A stretch of 64,000 nucleotides of DNA, taken from JBEIQE01 sp040376705. Its GTDB lineage: Bacteria; Pseudomonadota; Alphaproteobacteria; UBA2400. Below the pieces are notes generated by a model. It was not told the DNA's origin and did not search any database. It saw nothing but the letters and a program-made list of their open reading frames with translations. Made by a program: the position numbers and the translations under genes. Of this stretch, positions 52,174 to 60,469 are shown in pieces (the first letter of the stretch is position 1; every line of letters starts with the position of its first letter). The stretch covers positions 372,001 to 436,000 of the forward strand of contig JBEIQE010000001.1 in the NCBI GenBank assembly GCA_040376705.1. The letters run 5' to 3'.

Positions 52174-52806
52174 ATGAGCGACAAGCAGGATAAGCCGACT
52201 GTAGAAGTCGAAAAGAAGAAGCCCTCGCGCGCCAAGAAGCCCGCCGCTGAAGCTGCAGCTCCTGTAGCTGCCGAAGCGAGTGAAGCCAAGGCCGAGAAGA
52301 AGGCTGCCCCGCGCCGTGCAGGCAAGGTCACCGGTATTGCTGACGTATCAGCTGCCCTCAAGACCCCCAAGGCCGAAGTTGCAAGCAATGAGCAGGGCGT
52401 GCGTTCGCACATCGATGCTCAGGGCCGTGCAATCGCGACCGGTCGTCGTAAGGACGCAACCGCCCGCGTTTGGCTCAAGCGTGGTTCAGGCAAGATCACT
52501 GTTAACGGTCGTACGCAGGAAGTTTACTTCGCGCGTCCGGTGCTGCGCATGATCATCAGCCAGCCGCTCGCCGTTGTTCAGCGTCTCGGTCAGTATGACC
52601 TTACAGTGAACGTATCGGGTGGTGGTCTGTCTGGTCAGGCTGGCGCTGTGCGTCATGGTCTGTCACGTGCATTGACTTACATGGAGCCGGAACTCCGTGG
52701 CATCCTCAAGAAGATGGGCTTCCTTACCCGCGACAGCCGTGTGGTTGAGCGTAAGAAGTATGGCCAGCCCAAGGCTCGTAAGGCCTTCCAGTTCTCGAAG
52801 CGCTAA
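52174..52806 (+). CDS. rpsI: 30S ribosomal protein S9 with long N-terminal extension
   Basis: 210 residues; the S9 core (about 82-210) has AIATGRRKDATARVWLKRG, LTVNVSGGGLSGQAGAVRHG and the invariant C-terminal end FSKR that reaches the P-site tRNA. The first ~80 residues are an Ala/Lys/Glu-rich extension (KKKPSRAKKPAAEAAAPV), much longer than the E. coli form (130 residues in all). The start at 52174 is fixed by its position just after rplM. Confidence 0.97.
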   Translation: MSDKQDKPTVEVEKKKPSRAKKPAAEAAAPVAAEASEAKAEKKAAPRRAGKVTGIADVSAALKTPKAEVASNEQGVRSHIDAQGRAIATGRRKDATARVWLKRGSGKITVNGRTQEVYFARPVLRMIISQPLAVVQRLGQYDLTVNVSGGGLSGQAGAVRHGLSRALTYMEPELRGILKKMGFLTRDSRVVERKKYGQPKARKAFQFSKR

Positions 52807-52828
52807 ACCGCCTCGAATGGTCAAAAGA

Positions 52829-52860
52829 AACGGGCGCCTGTTTGGGCGCCCGTTTTTCTT
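52829..52860 (+). terminator. Rho-independent terminator after rpsI
   Basis: A perfect 10-bp stem AACGGGCGCC / GGCGCCCGTT with loop TGTTTG, followed by TTTCTTT. Confidence 0.9.
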
Positions 52861-52876
52861 TGTCTGGGAAACGGTA

Positions 52877-53341
52877 TCAATCGAGCTTGGTCGAAGGGCA
52901 ACGCTTGGCCAGCTTGCCTTTTGTCTCTGCCACTACCTCAGGAACCTTGGCCTTGGTCATCTCGTCCTCAAGAATGGCACGCATGGCGGGCAGGCGGCTG
53001 ATATCGCGCTGGTTCTGGATAATGCCCTGCTGCGACTTGAAGATTGAACCAAGATCATCGCAGGAACTGCCTTTATCAGCGATCAAGCCCTGCAGCTCTT
53101 TCATGCCGCCAATAGCCACATCATTAGCAAATGTCTTGCTGTTGTTGCGGATGCGCTCAGCCATGGCAGGCGGCAACTGCATGGCCTGCGGGCCAGCCGG
53201 AGTTGCGCTCGGTGCAGCAGGCTGTGCAGGAACAGTGGGGGTAGCGCCGCCCGGCATCGGCTCGATACGCAAAGGTGTCTGGGCCGTTGCAACCGTTGCT
53301 GCAGTGGCCAGTGCCACAAACATTGCCTTGGGACCGCTCAT
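52877..53341 (-). CDS. Small secreted hypothetical protein
   Basis: 154 residues. Signal peptide core AMFVALATAATVATA, then a Pro/Ala-rich stretch (about 25-60) and a helical domain of about 95 residues with two cysteines (SSCDDLG and KRCPST). No family recognised. It stands alone between rpsI (convergent, shared terminator) and the divergent gamma carbonic anhydrase gene. Confidence 0.6.
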   Translation of the reverse strand: MSGPKAMFVALATAATVATAQTPLRIEPMPGGATPTVPAQPAAPSATPAGPQAMQLPPAMAERIRNNSKTFANDVAIGGMKELQGLIADKGSSCDDLGSIFKSQQGIIQNQRDISRLPAMRAILEDEMTKAKVPEVVAETKGKLAKRCPSTKLD

Positions 53342-53436
53342 ACCTACCTCACTTTAAAAAGATGAACTCACACTTTTATACTGTTTTACAGTTTAGCCGG
53401 ACAAGGTTAAAAACGCTTTAGGGGAGCGCTAACGCC

Positions 53437-53940
53437 ATGATTTTACCTTATAAAGGTATATTACCTAAAATACATCCTACCGCTTTTGTGGCGGAAACCG
53501 CTGTTATCATTGGCGATGTAGAGGTTGGTGCAGGCTCGAGCATCTGGTTTGGCTGCGTGGTGCGCGGCGATGTGAACATCATCCGTATCGGCGAGAACAG
53601 CAACATTCAGGATGGTGCAGTGGTGCATGTTTCAACCGGAGGGCAGGGTACGCACATCGGTAATAACGTCACCGTGGGCCATATGGCTTTGCTGCACGAC
53701 TGTACGGTTGAGGCTAACAGCTTTGTCGGCATGAAGTCCTGCATGCTGGATAAATCAAAACTCGAGAGCCATGCCATGCTGGCAGCTGGCGCTTTGCTCA
53801 CGCCCAGTAAAACTGTACCAGCAAACGAGCTATGGGCTGGCAACCCGGCCAAACACTTCCGTCCTTTAACTGAAAAAGATTTGGCCATGATCGCCAAGTC
53901 GGCAGAGCGCTATGTTGAGTTGGCCCACACTTACCGGTAA
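53437..53940 (+). CDS. Gamma carbonic anhydrase family protein
   Basis: Left-handed beta-helix hexapeptide protein of 167 residues. Zinc-ligand histidines are at 64, 82 and 87 (VVHVSTG, TVGHMALLHDC), with Arg43, Asp45 and Gln58 in the expected places (VRGDVN, NIQDG). It belongs to the YrdA/PaaY-like group, many of which have weak or no CO2 hydration activity, so the activity is uncertain. The 3' end overlaps the next gene by 29 bases. Confidence 0.9.
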   Translation: MILPYKGILPKIHPTAFVAETAVIIGDVEVGAGSSIWFGCVVRGDVNIIRIGENSNIQDGAVVHVSTGGQGTHIGNNVTVGHMALLHDCTVEANSFVGMKSCMLDKSKLESHAMLAAGALLTPSKTVPANELWAGNPAKHFRPLTEKDLAMIAKSAERYVELAHTYR

Positions 53941-54325
53941 CTGGCAGCTCGAGCGCCAGACCAGCCATGGCATGCGTGCGACGGGAACTGTAAGTATTCT
54001 GGGTAGTGGCGAACAGCTGCATTACCATGAAGATGTCATGACCAGCCTGCAGGATGGCACCGTGCTGGCAGGTGAGCGGCGCTATAATCTGCGTTACACT
54101 GGTCCGCAGCTTAAAATGTATTATGCCGATGGGCCGGATATCGGCAAACTGTTCCAGACGTTCAATCTGCAAAGTGGCGAGGCACAATCAACTCATATTT
54201 GTGGAGAGGATACATATCACTCGACCTTTAAATGGCACGCAAACGGCAGCTTCAGCCTCACGCATGATGTGCAAGGTCCTGCCAAAAACTACATCATGCA
54301 TACTGTATACACTAAGGCCCTGTAG
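53912..54325 (+). CDS. DUF6314-like protein
   Basis: 137 residues. The pattern GNWQLERQ, YHEDVMTSLQDG, ERRYNLRY, LKMYYADG, HICGEDTYHSTFKWHANG and DVQGPAKNYIMHTVY fits the DUF6314 small beta-barrel family of unknown function. It starts within the end of the gamma carbonic anhydrase gene (29-base overlap), so expression is coupled. The 3' end overlaps the convergent secreted protease gene by 14 bases. Confidence 0.7.
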   Translation: MLSWPTLTGNWQLERQTSHGMRATGTVSILGSGEQLHYHEDVMTSLQDGTVLAGERRYNLRYTGPQLKMYYADGPDIGKLFQTFNLQSGEAQSTHICGEDTYHSTFKWHANGSFSLTHDVQGPAKNYIMHTVYTKAL

Positions 54326-54875
54326 CTTCGGCAGTAACAACATTCAGCCCAAAAGCCTCCTGCCGCGTGAGGGCGCGCGGAGCTTCATAGGGTATACTCA
54401 TCATGAAGGTGTAAAAATCGAGACTACCAATCATGCTGCGCACATAGTCTTTAAGCTGCTGTACAGCCTGCTGCATAACAGGGTTGGTCGAGCGTAAATA
54501 AACATCTGTTGCCAAAGGCTGGTGCACTGCGAGCGATGCACCTCCGTGAATATCCGTTCCGCCTAGAATACGCATGGTGCCGCCCAAAAATGTAAGCACA
54601 CAAGCCGAGGCGCAATAGCCATGCGTAACAGTTGCGTTGTGTTGCCGTAATAAGGCGCCCAGCGCCTGCGACTCTTCAATATCACCGCCGCGCGAGGCCA
54701 GGTGCACACGTAACTGGCCTGTAGGTGCACTATTGAGCATATCGCGCAAGTAGGCAGCATCCCCCCGGATAATCACGTCATCCAGCACCAAGACGCCATC
54801 TTGCCAATACATATTAGCGGCTTGGGCAGGAACCGCAAAAAACAGAGTGAAGAAAAGAAAACCAATAAGCTTCAT
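54312..54875 (-). CDS. Secreted ClpP-like serine protease fold protein
   Basis: 187 residues. Signal peptide (LIGFLFFTLFFAVPAQA), AGGAG before the ATG. The ClpP/crotonase-type core has SRGGD at 61-65 (oxyanion region), nucleophile-type Ser90 in GYCASACVLTFLGG, and His118 in LAVHQP. It belongs to the periplasmic ClpP-like group (COG3904 type), not the Clp protease itself. Third gene of the phaC operon, 8 bases after the membrane protein. Substrate unknown. Confidence 0.75.
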   Translation of the reverse strand: MKLIGFLFFTLFFAVPAQAANMYWQDGVLVLDDVIIRGDAAYLRDMLNSAPTGQLRVHLASRGGDIEESQALGALLRQHNATVTHGYCASACVLTFLGGTMRILGGTDIHGGASLAVHQPLATDVYLRSTNPVMQQAVQQLKDYVRSMIGSLDFYTFMMSIPYEAPRALTRQEAFGLNVVTAEATGP

Positions 54876-54883
54876 GATTACTC

Positions 54884-55618
54884 CTAGCGCTTCACCATAG
54901 CCTCGATATTAATTTGGCGCAGATACTCTGGTGTTGCAGCCATTTTCTCCTGCACGGTTGTAACCCGACTAACAACAGAATAAGTCGCAAGCCACACCAG
55001 TGTAAGAAAAACGGTAAAGCCAATCAGGATATAGGCGTTTTCTATAGCTACAGAAGGATTAGGGCTCCAGTAATCGTTACTTATTTTGCGTAAAATAATA
55101 TGCTCGGCCACATGCAGTAGGGTAAGAGCGACCAGCCATATATGCAGCCAGGTCATGCCCTTAACCTCAACACCAATTGCACCCTCATGTTTCGTTGTAT
55201 GCCATACGCTTTGCATAAGCCTGTGCGGCATCAACAAATCGGCTTCACTCGAACTCTCAATTCTTTCAATACCACGCAGTTTTAGGGCCTGCTGATTGCG
55301 GTAAGCCCATTTTATCCAGCTATTCAGTACAAACAGAAGAACAACAGAGAGGATAAAATGAATATCATAAGTATAGGTAATGCCATCGCGTATCCAGCCC
55401 GGCAGTACAGCACGTACCGGATGCTTAGGAGCTTTAAGCTCAGGATTTTCAAAATAAATGGCATATGCACTTTGCAATACTTCAATACGCGCAAACTCAA
55501 GACCGACGTTAGCCAGCATAAGCGCAATAACAATCAGGATCGAAATTTTAATGATGCGGCTATAGCCAGTAAGCGTGTGATAGGCAGGAAGAGTATTATC
55601 ACCCATCTGCTGCATCAT
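54884..55618 (-). CDS. Four-helix membrane protein with helix-embedded histidines
   Basis: 244 residues with membrane segments at about 22-42, 84-104, 157-176 and 193-215. Histidines lie in or near the helices: His87 (YDIHFIL), His159 (WLHIW), His169 and His173 (LLHVAEH). This recalls cytochrome b561-type diheme proteins, but no family match is certain and haem binding is inference. The ATG overlaps the phaC stop as ATGA. This stretch looks richer in A+T than phaC. Confidence 0.55.
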   Translation of the reverse strand: MMQQMGDNTLPAYHTLTGYSRIIKISILIVIALMLANVGLEFARIEVLQSAYAIYFENPELKAPKHPVRAVLPGWIRDGITYTYDIHFILSVVLLFVLNSWIKWAYRNQQALKLRGIERIESSSEADLLMPHRLMQSVWHTTKHEGAIGVEVKGMTWLHIWLVALTLLHVAEHIILRKISNDYWSPNPSVAIENAYILIGFTVFLTLVWLATYSVVSRVTTVQEKMAATPEYLRQINIEAMVKR

Positions 55619-57612
55619 ACTGCCCTGACTTTAACATAGCGGCCCGGTGCAGGCTCGATGCTCTTGGCAATCTTGCGGGCAGGCACTTCGCCACCGTCGT
55701 ATTTCCCAAGCCATTTGCGCCAGCGGGGCCACCATGAGCCGGCATGTTCATCGGCATTCTTGAGCCACTGTTCGGGCGTTGCCGGCAGGTTCTTGTTGGT
55801 CCAATACGCATACTTGTTGCTGGCGGGTGGGTTAACCACACCTGCAATATGGCCCGAACCTGCAAGCACAAACTCAACATCGCCCTTATACAGCTGTGTG
55901 GCGGCATACGTGCTGGCCCATGGCGCGATATGGTCTTCACGCGTTGAGAGCATGAATGTAGGGGTGGTAATACGACGCAGATCGATAGCGGCGCTGTTAA
56001 GCTTCAGCGCGCCGGGCTTGCACAGACGATTATTCTGGTACATTTCGCGCAGGTAATAGCTGTGCATAGCGGCGGGCATGCGGGTGTTATCCGCATTCCA
56101 GTACAGTAAGTCGAACGGGAAGGGCTCTTTACCGAGCAGGTAGTTATTTACAACGAATGACCAGATAAGGTCATTCGCGCGCAGCATGTTAAAGGTGGTC
56201 GCCATCTGGCTGGCATCAAGGTAGCCCTTACTCTCCATTTCGCCTTCGAGATTGGCAATCTGCTCTTCATCAATAAACACACCAAGATCGCCGGGCTCGG
56301 CAAAGTCCACCATGGTGGTGAAGTAAGTCGCGCTGGTAATGTCTTTCGCCAGCTTCGGCTCATTAGCATGGAGATAGGCAAGTGTGGCTGCCAGCAGTGT
56401 GCCGCCGAGGCAGTAGCCGATAACATTCAGCTCGCTCTCGCCAGTAATCTTCTGCACTTCTTTAATGGCAGCGAGCATGCCTTTATTCATATAGCCTTCA
56501 AAATCGAGCTTCGCGAGTTTGGCAGAGGGGTTAACCCACGAGATACAGAAAACCGTAAGGCCCTGATCAACCGCCCATTTCAGGAACGAATTTTCAGGTT
56601 TGAGATCGAGGATGTAATATTTGTTGATCCACGGCGGCGCAATAAGCAGCGGGCGGCGGGCAACATTAGGCGTACTCGGCTTATACTGAATAAGCTGCAA
56701 TACTTCATTTTCAAACACCACTGCACCGGGCGTGATGGCAAGGTTCTTGCCAACTTCAAACGCCTTCTCATCGGTCATGGTAATGCGGCCGCTCTCGAGA
56801 TCGGCAATCAAATTCTGCAAACCCTTGAGCAGGTTTTCGCCACCGCTCTCGAATGTCGCGCGCAGGACCTGCGGGTTAGTAAGGGCAAAGTTACTGGGCG
56901 AGAGCGCATCCACAAACTGGCGGGTATAAAAGTCGAGCTTCTTGCGCTCATCTGGGTCGATTCCCTCAACCTGATGCACCTGCTCCTGCAGCCAGTGCGA
57001 GGTGAGGAGGTAAGACTGTTTGATATAGTCGAACACAGGGTTCTCCTGCCATGCAGGATCCTTAAAGCGCTTGTCACTCACCTTGGAGGCTGCAACATCC
57101 GCCCCCAGAAACTTCATCCAGCTCTGCTGCCAGATTTCAAAATACTTTTGCCCCAGCTCAGCCTGTGCCTGCATGAGCTTAACCGGGTCAGCCATCAGCT
57201 TGGTGGTGAGGTCAGCAAACGAATTGAGTACATTGCTGGGCAGCAAGGCACTGCCAGCACTTTCATGACGCTTGGCTAGCTCACCCATGACCTTCTGGGT
57301 ATGTTCAGCAATTTCAGCCATGCGACGCGACCACTCAACCGGATCGGGGAGTTTGACCTTGGGCTCTTGCGTCACCTGTTCTTTATGCGGCTTGGCTTGC
57401 GCCTTAGGTGCTTCGGGCTTGGGCTGAGGTTTGGCCTCAGGCTGAACATCAGGCTGCGGTTTTGGCGCGGGTTTAGGCGCAGGGGGCGAGGCTGTTTTTT
57501 TAGGCTTGGGCTCAGCCGTAAATTTAGGCGCACCGATGGGGCCAAACAAAACTGCCAGTTGTTCGGGCGTCAGTTTTGGTTTGGGCTTGTCTGAAGCGCG
57601 CTTCTCGGCCAT
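55615..57612 (-). CDS. phaC: Class I poly(3-hydroxyalkanoate) synthase
   Basis: Polymerises hydroxyacyl-CoA into storage granules. 665 residues, longer than the usual ~590 because of a Pro/Lys-rich N-terminal extension (about 1-90, e.g. PKPKKTASPPAPKPAPKPQP). PhaC_N domain follows, then an alpha/beta hydrolase with the lipase-like box GYCLGG and catalytic Cys401. The triad Asp is in STREDHIAPW and the His in GSGHIAGV. It heads an operon with the four-helix membrane protein and the secreted ClpP-like protein. Its start region overlaps the open frame of the divergent lipoprotein. Confidence 0.96.
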   Translation of the reverse strand: MAEKRASDKPKPKLTPEQLAVLFGPIGAPKFTAEPKPKKTASPPAPKPAPKPQPDVQPEAKPQPKPEAPKAQAKPHKEQVTQEPKVKLPDPVEWSRRMAEIAEHTQKVMGELAKRHESAGSALLPSNVLNSFADLTTKLMADPVKLMQAQAELGQKYFEIWQQSWMKFLGADVAASKVSDKRFKDPAWQENPVFDYIKQSYLLTSHWLQEQVHQVEGIDPDERKKLDFYTRQFVDALSPSNFALTNPQVLRATFESGGENLLKGLQNLIADLESGRITMTDEKAFEVGKNLAITPGAVVFENEVLQLIQYKPSTPNVARRPLLIAPPWINKYYILDLKPENSFLKWAVDQGLTVFCISWVNPSAKLAKLDFEGYMNKGMLAAIKEVQKITGESELNVIGYCLGGTLLAATLAYLHANEPKLAKDITSATYFTTMVDFAEPGDLGVFIDEEQIANLEGEMESKGYLDASQMATTFNMLRANDLIWSFVVNNYLLGKEPFPFDLLYWNADNTRMPAAMHSYYLREMYQNNRLCKPGALKLNSAAIDLRRITTPTFMLSTREDHIAPWASTYAATQLYKGDVEFVLAGSGHIAGVVNPPASNKYAYWTNKNLPATPEQWLKNADEHAGSWWPRWRKWLGKYDGGEVPARKIAKSIEPAPGRYVKVRAV

Positions 57613-57644
57613 TCTGCCCTACAAATCGGTTGAGAGAAATTGTC

Positions 57645-58049
57645 GTGCAAATCTTAACAAATAAAGGCCTCCGCGCCAACCTGCTCCTTGCATGCGCTTT
57701 GTTAGCGTTGCCAGGTTGCACAGGTGCGCCGTGGGAAAAGAGCTTCTGGAATCCGCCAGCAGCCAGCGGCACGGCTGAAATCACCGAAGGGCCGATCTAC
57801 CCCATTCAGCGTGCCTCGGGTGAAAACCTGCCGCAGGAATGGCCCAATCTGGCCGATGTACCAACACCCAGCGAGAACCCGCTGCCCCCCGCTGAAGCCG
57901 ATAAGCAGCTTAATGAGCTGACAGCTGACCACGCCAGCGCAACAGCGCGAGCTAACGCGGCTGCAGCCGGTGCCGCCGCTAGCGCGGCTACATCATCTTC
58001 GGACATCAAGGTCCCCACCACTTCACCATCACCGCCACCAGAACTCTAA
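57645..58049 (+). CDS. Small lipoprotein
   Basis: 134 residues from a GTG at 57645 (GAGAG upstream); the frame back to 57576 would overlap phaC and adds a non-signal sequence. Signal with lipobox LLALPGC after LRANLLLACA. The mature part is Pro/Ala-rich: EITEGPIYPIQRASGENLPQ, EWPNLADVPTPSENPLPPAEA, then an Ala-rich helix and a Pro-rich end. The WPNLADVPxxP motif occurs in envelope lipoproteins of alphaproteobacteria (recalled, not checked). It precedes the aminotransferase gene by 17 bases. Confidence 0.65.
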   Translation: MQILTNKGLRANLLLACALLALPGCTGAPWEKSFWNPPAASGTAEITEGPIYPIQRASGENLPQEWPNLADVPTPSENPLPPAEADKQLNELTADHASATARANAAAAGAAASAATSSSDIKVPTTSPSPPPEL

Positions 58050-58066
58050 AGAAAAGAGAGTTTCAA

Positions 58067-59272
58067 ATGTCATCTGCTGATTTTCTGCGCATCAAGCGCC
58101 TGCCTCCCTATGTCTTTGCCGAAGTGAACCTCATGAAAGCCGCCGGCCGTGCGGCAGGCGATGACATTATCGATCTTGGCATGGGCAACCCCGACCAGCC
58201 CACACCACAGCATATTGTCGATAAGCTGATCGAAAGCGTGCAAAACCCCAAGGCACACCGCTATTCCATGTCGCGTGGCATTCCCGGCCTGCGTAAAGCC
58301 ATTTGCGGTTACTACGAACGCCGATTTGGCGTTGATCTGGACTTTGAAACCGAGGCAGTTGTTACCTTGGGCTCAAAGGAGGGGTTGGCCAATCTTGCGC
58401 AAGCTATTACTGCCCCCGGCGATGTGATGCTGTGCCCCAACCCCAGCTACCCGATTCATCCCTTCGGGTTCATGCTGGCGGGGGCTTCGCTACGTTTTTT
58501 ACCAACTGTACCGGGCGAAGAGTTCATGCGCACGCTTGACCGTGCCGTGCGCCACTCGGTCCCGCGCCCGATTGCACTCATCGTTAGCTACCCCGCCAAT
58601 CCAACCGGCCTTACGGTTGAGCTGCCGTTTTATGAAGAGCTGGTGAAGTACTGCAAGCAGATGGGGGTGTGGATTATCTCTGACCTTGCATATTCAGAGA
58701 TTTATTTTGAAGAGCCGCCGCCATCGGTACTGCAGGTGGCAGGGGCCAAGGATATTGCCATCGAGTTCACCTCCATGAGCAAAACCTACAATATGCCTGG
58801 CTGGCGTATTGGTTTTGGCTGCGGCAACCAGAAGCTGGTGGGGGCACTCGCCAAAATCAAATCCTATCTCGATTACGGTGCATTCACGCCTATTCAGGTT
58901 GCAGCCTCTGCCGCGCTTAACGGCCCACAGGATTGTGTGAATGAAATTCGCGAAATGTACCGCCAGCGCCGCGATGTGCTGGTCGAGGGCCTCAAGCTGG
59001 CAGGGTGGGATGTGCCAGTGCCCAAAGCCTCGATGTTTGTATGGGCTCCCATACCTGAAAAATACAAACATCTCGGTTCGCTTGAGTTTGCCAAACTGCT
59101 AATCCAGCATGCGCATGTAGCCGTATCGCCAGGTATTGGCTTTGGCGAATATGGCGATGATCACGTGCGTTTCGGGCTGATCGAGAACCCGCAGCGGTTA
59201 CGGCAAGCCTGCCGCAATATCAAGGCTTTCCTGAACGGGCAAAGCCTCAAGACTGAAGCTCTAGCATCGTAA
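58067..59272 (+). CDS. Class I/II pyridoxal-phosphate aminotransferase (AlaC/DapL-like)
   Basis: 401 residues of the aspartate aminotransferase fold group. PLP-binding Lys239 is in SMSKTYNMPGWRIGF. NPTGLTVE, DLAYSEIYFE and the C-terminal Arg of DHVRFGLIENPQRL are also present. Start segment IKRLPPYVFAEVN and context upstream of hom are those of the alphaproteobacterial alanine-forming or LL-diaminopimelate-type transaminase. Substrate not decidable from sequence. A hairpin follows before the paralogue cassette. Confidence 0.92.
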   Translation: MSSADFLRIKRLPPYVFAEVNLMKAAGRAAGDDIIDLGMGNPDQPTPQHIVDKLIESVQNPKAHRYSMSRGIPGLRKAICGYYERRFGVDLDFETEAVVTLGSKEGLANLAQAITAPGDVMLCPNPSYPIHPFGFMLAGASLRFLPTVPGEEFMRTLDRAVRHSVPRPIALIVSYPANPTGLTVELPFYEELVKYCKQMGVWIISDLAYSEIYFEEPPPSVLQVAGAKDIAIEFTSMSKTYNMPGWRIGFGCGNQKLVGALAKIKSYLDYGAFTPIQVAASAALNGPQDCVNEIREMYRQRRDVLVEGLKLAGWDVPVPKASMFVWAPIPEKYKHLGSLEFAKLLIQHAHVAVSPGIGFGEYGDDHVRFGLIENPQRLRQACRNIKAFLNGQSLKTEALAS

Positions 59273-59288
59273 TATTATTTCACTGGAG

Positions 59289-59330
59289 CTGACAGATTGG
59301 GCTTTGCTACTAATCTGCCAGTTCTGTTTT
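59289..59330 (+). terminator. Putative terminator between the aminotransferase and the paralogue cassette
   Basis: A 10-bp stem with one mismatch (CTGACAGATT / AATCTGCCAG) and 13-base loop is followed by TTCTGTTTT. The right arm TAATCTGCCAGTTC recurs at 60965 with a 3-base insertion. Confidence 0.5.
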
Positions 59331-59342
59331 CTGGAGATAGGC

Positions 59343-59852
59343 ATGAGCAATACTTCTGAGCCGCGCAACCAGCTGCCCGCTTACGATAAAGATTTCCTGC
59401 TCAGCTGGCTTTCTCAGCCAACCAATCCCGCGCAGGGCGAAGTAGAGGTCGTGCGCGATCTGGCTTTGGCCACTCGTGTGCTAGGCACTGAAACACAGAC
59501 CCTTGATACCGAGGAGCATATCTGCCGCCGCTGGGAGCTGCTGACGCGGGCAGGCGATAAACTCGAGCTGACTTTTAATAGCACCTATGCTGGGGCTTAT
59601 CCGGTTCGGGCCGGTATTGCGGCTGATTATGAACTGCGTTTTATACCTGCTCAAGATCCCGATCTCTCACTGTTTGCCGAGAGGGAAGCACGCGTTTTTG
59701 AATTTGGTAGCCAGACACCAACACAAGCCTATGGCAGCATCAGCCCGACCATTCGTCAGCCAGCTTATGTCGAGGCTGTACGAAACGACCTGCTCAAAGC
59801 GCCTCAAGTCTATGATACAGTTAGCAAATATCGCTCAGCCGGATTGGCTTGA
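59343..59852 (+). CDS. Unknown tandem paralogue 1 of 3
   Basis: 169 residues from the ATG at 59343 (TGGAG upstream). No signal or membrane segment. Conserved with its two neighbours: DFLLSWLSQPT near residue 17, VRDLALATRVLGTET near 38, RRWELLTRAGDKLELTF near 61, and a C-terminal FEFGSQTP-like segment. The order (helix, second helix, then beta strands) suggests a small alpha+beta domain. Family unknown. Confidence 0.6.
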   Translation: MSNTSEPRNQLPAYDKDFLLSWLSQPTNPAQGEVEVVRDLALATRVLGTETQTLDTEEHICRRWELLTRAGDKLELTFNSTYAGAYPVRAGIAADYELRFIPAQDPDLSLFAEREARVFEFGSQTPTQAYGSISPTIRQPAYVEAVRNDLLKAPQVYDTVSKYRSAGLA

Positions 59853-59883
59853 TTTTGTAGAGTGATATCGGGAAGATAACTGC

Positions 59884-60399
59884 ATGACAAACCCCAGTTT
59901 GAACGAGCGCTATAACGCGCTGGCCCAGCGCTTTGATGACCGTGCGCAGCTGACATGGCTTAAAACCCCAACCAGCGATTTGAAGCATGATTGCATGCGC
60001 GATCTCATGCTGGCTACGCGCCTCTTGGGCACCGAGCAGCCAGCCACCAACAGTGGCAACCTGATCGAGCGCTCATGGGAATATACGGTTGGCGATACGC
60101 GCATGAAGCTGGCGTTTCAGGCCATGACGGATGAGGGCAATAACCAGCTGGGTGGCTTCCAGTTTAAACTCATCAGCAGCGCAACAGGTTTTGAAAAAGT
60201 CCTGATGAATGGATTCGATAGCCGTAACTTTAATGGCAATACCGGTGCCGAAAGCAAACCAACAGCACACGTGAGTATGGCAAAAGGCTATGAGCCAATA
60301 GCCCAATTACACCAAGCGATTGCCGAACAATGGCGCTCAACTGAGGTTGGTAGTCTCAATTTCCTGTATCAGCGCGCTCTGCGACAAGATTTACAATAA
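59884..60399 (+). CDS. Unknown tandem paralogue 2 of 3
   Basis: 171 residues; GGGAAG upstream, 31 bases after paralogue 1. It shares QLTWLKTPTS, MRDLMLATRLLGTEQP and RSWEYTVGDTRMKLAF with paralogue 1 (the closest pair), followed by GGFQFKLIS and FDSRNFN. The last ~20 codons may be affected by a frameshift, since another frame stays open and coding-like past the stop (see 60362-60457). Confidence 0.58.
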   Translation: MTNPSLNERYNALAQRFDDRAQLTWLKTPTSDLKHDCMRDLMLATRLLGTEQPATNSGNLIERSWEYTVGDTRMKLAFQAMTDEGNNQLGGFQFKLISSATGFEKVLMNGFDSRNFNGNTGAESKPTAHVSMAKGYEPIAQLHQAIAEQWRSTEVGSLNFLYQRALRQDLQ

Positions 60400-60457
60400 A
60401 TTTGATGCGATTGAGTTTGCCTTTGGCCTGCACAAGCTGATAGAAGGCGCTGCCTAA
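60362..60457 (+). other. Open alternative frame past the stop of paralogue 2 (possible frameshifted tail)
   Basis: In the +1 frame the sequence reads through the paralogue 2 stop as SALCDKIYNKFDAIEF, then AFGLHKLIEGAA and a stop at 60455-60457, an amphipathic, coding-like tail ending just before the ribosome site of paralogue 3. A one-base indel or a programmed shift near 60360 would join it to paralogue 2. Confidence 0.3.
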
Positions 60458-60469
60458 GAGGTACATTCA

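Noticed and set aside
56368..57279. 303-codon plus-strand frame opposite phaC
   Set aside because: Antisense shadow of a highly conserved enzyme; no domain, no ribosome site.
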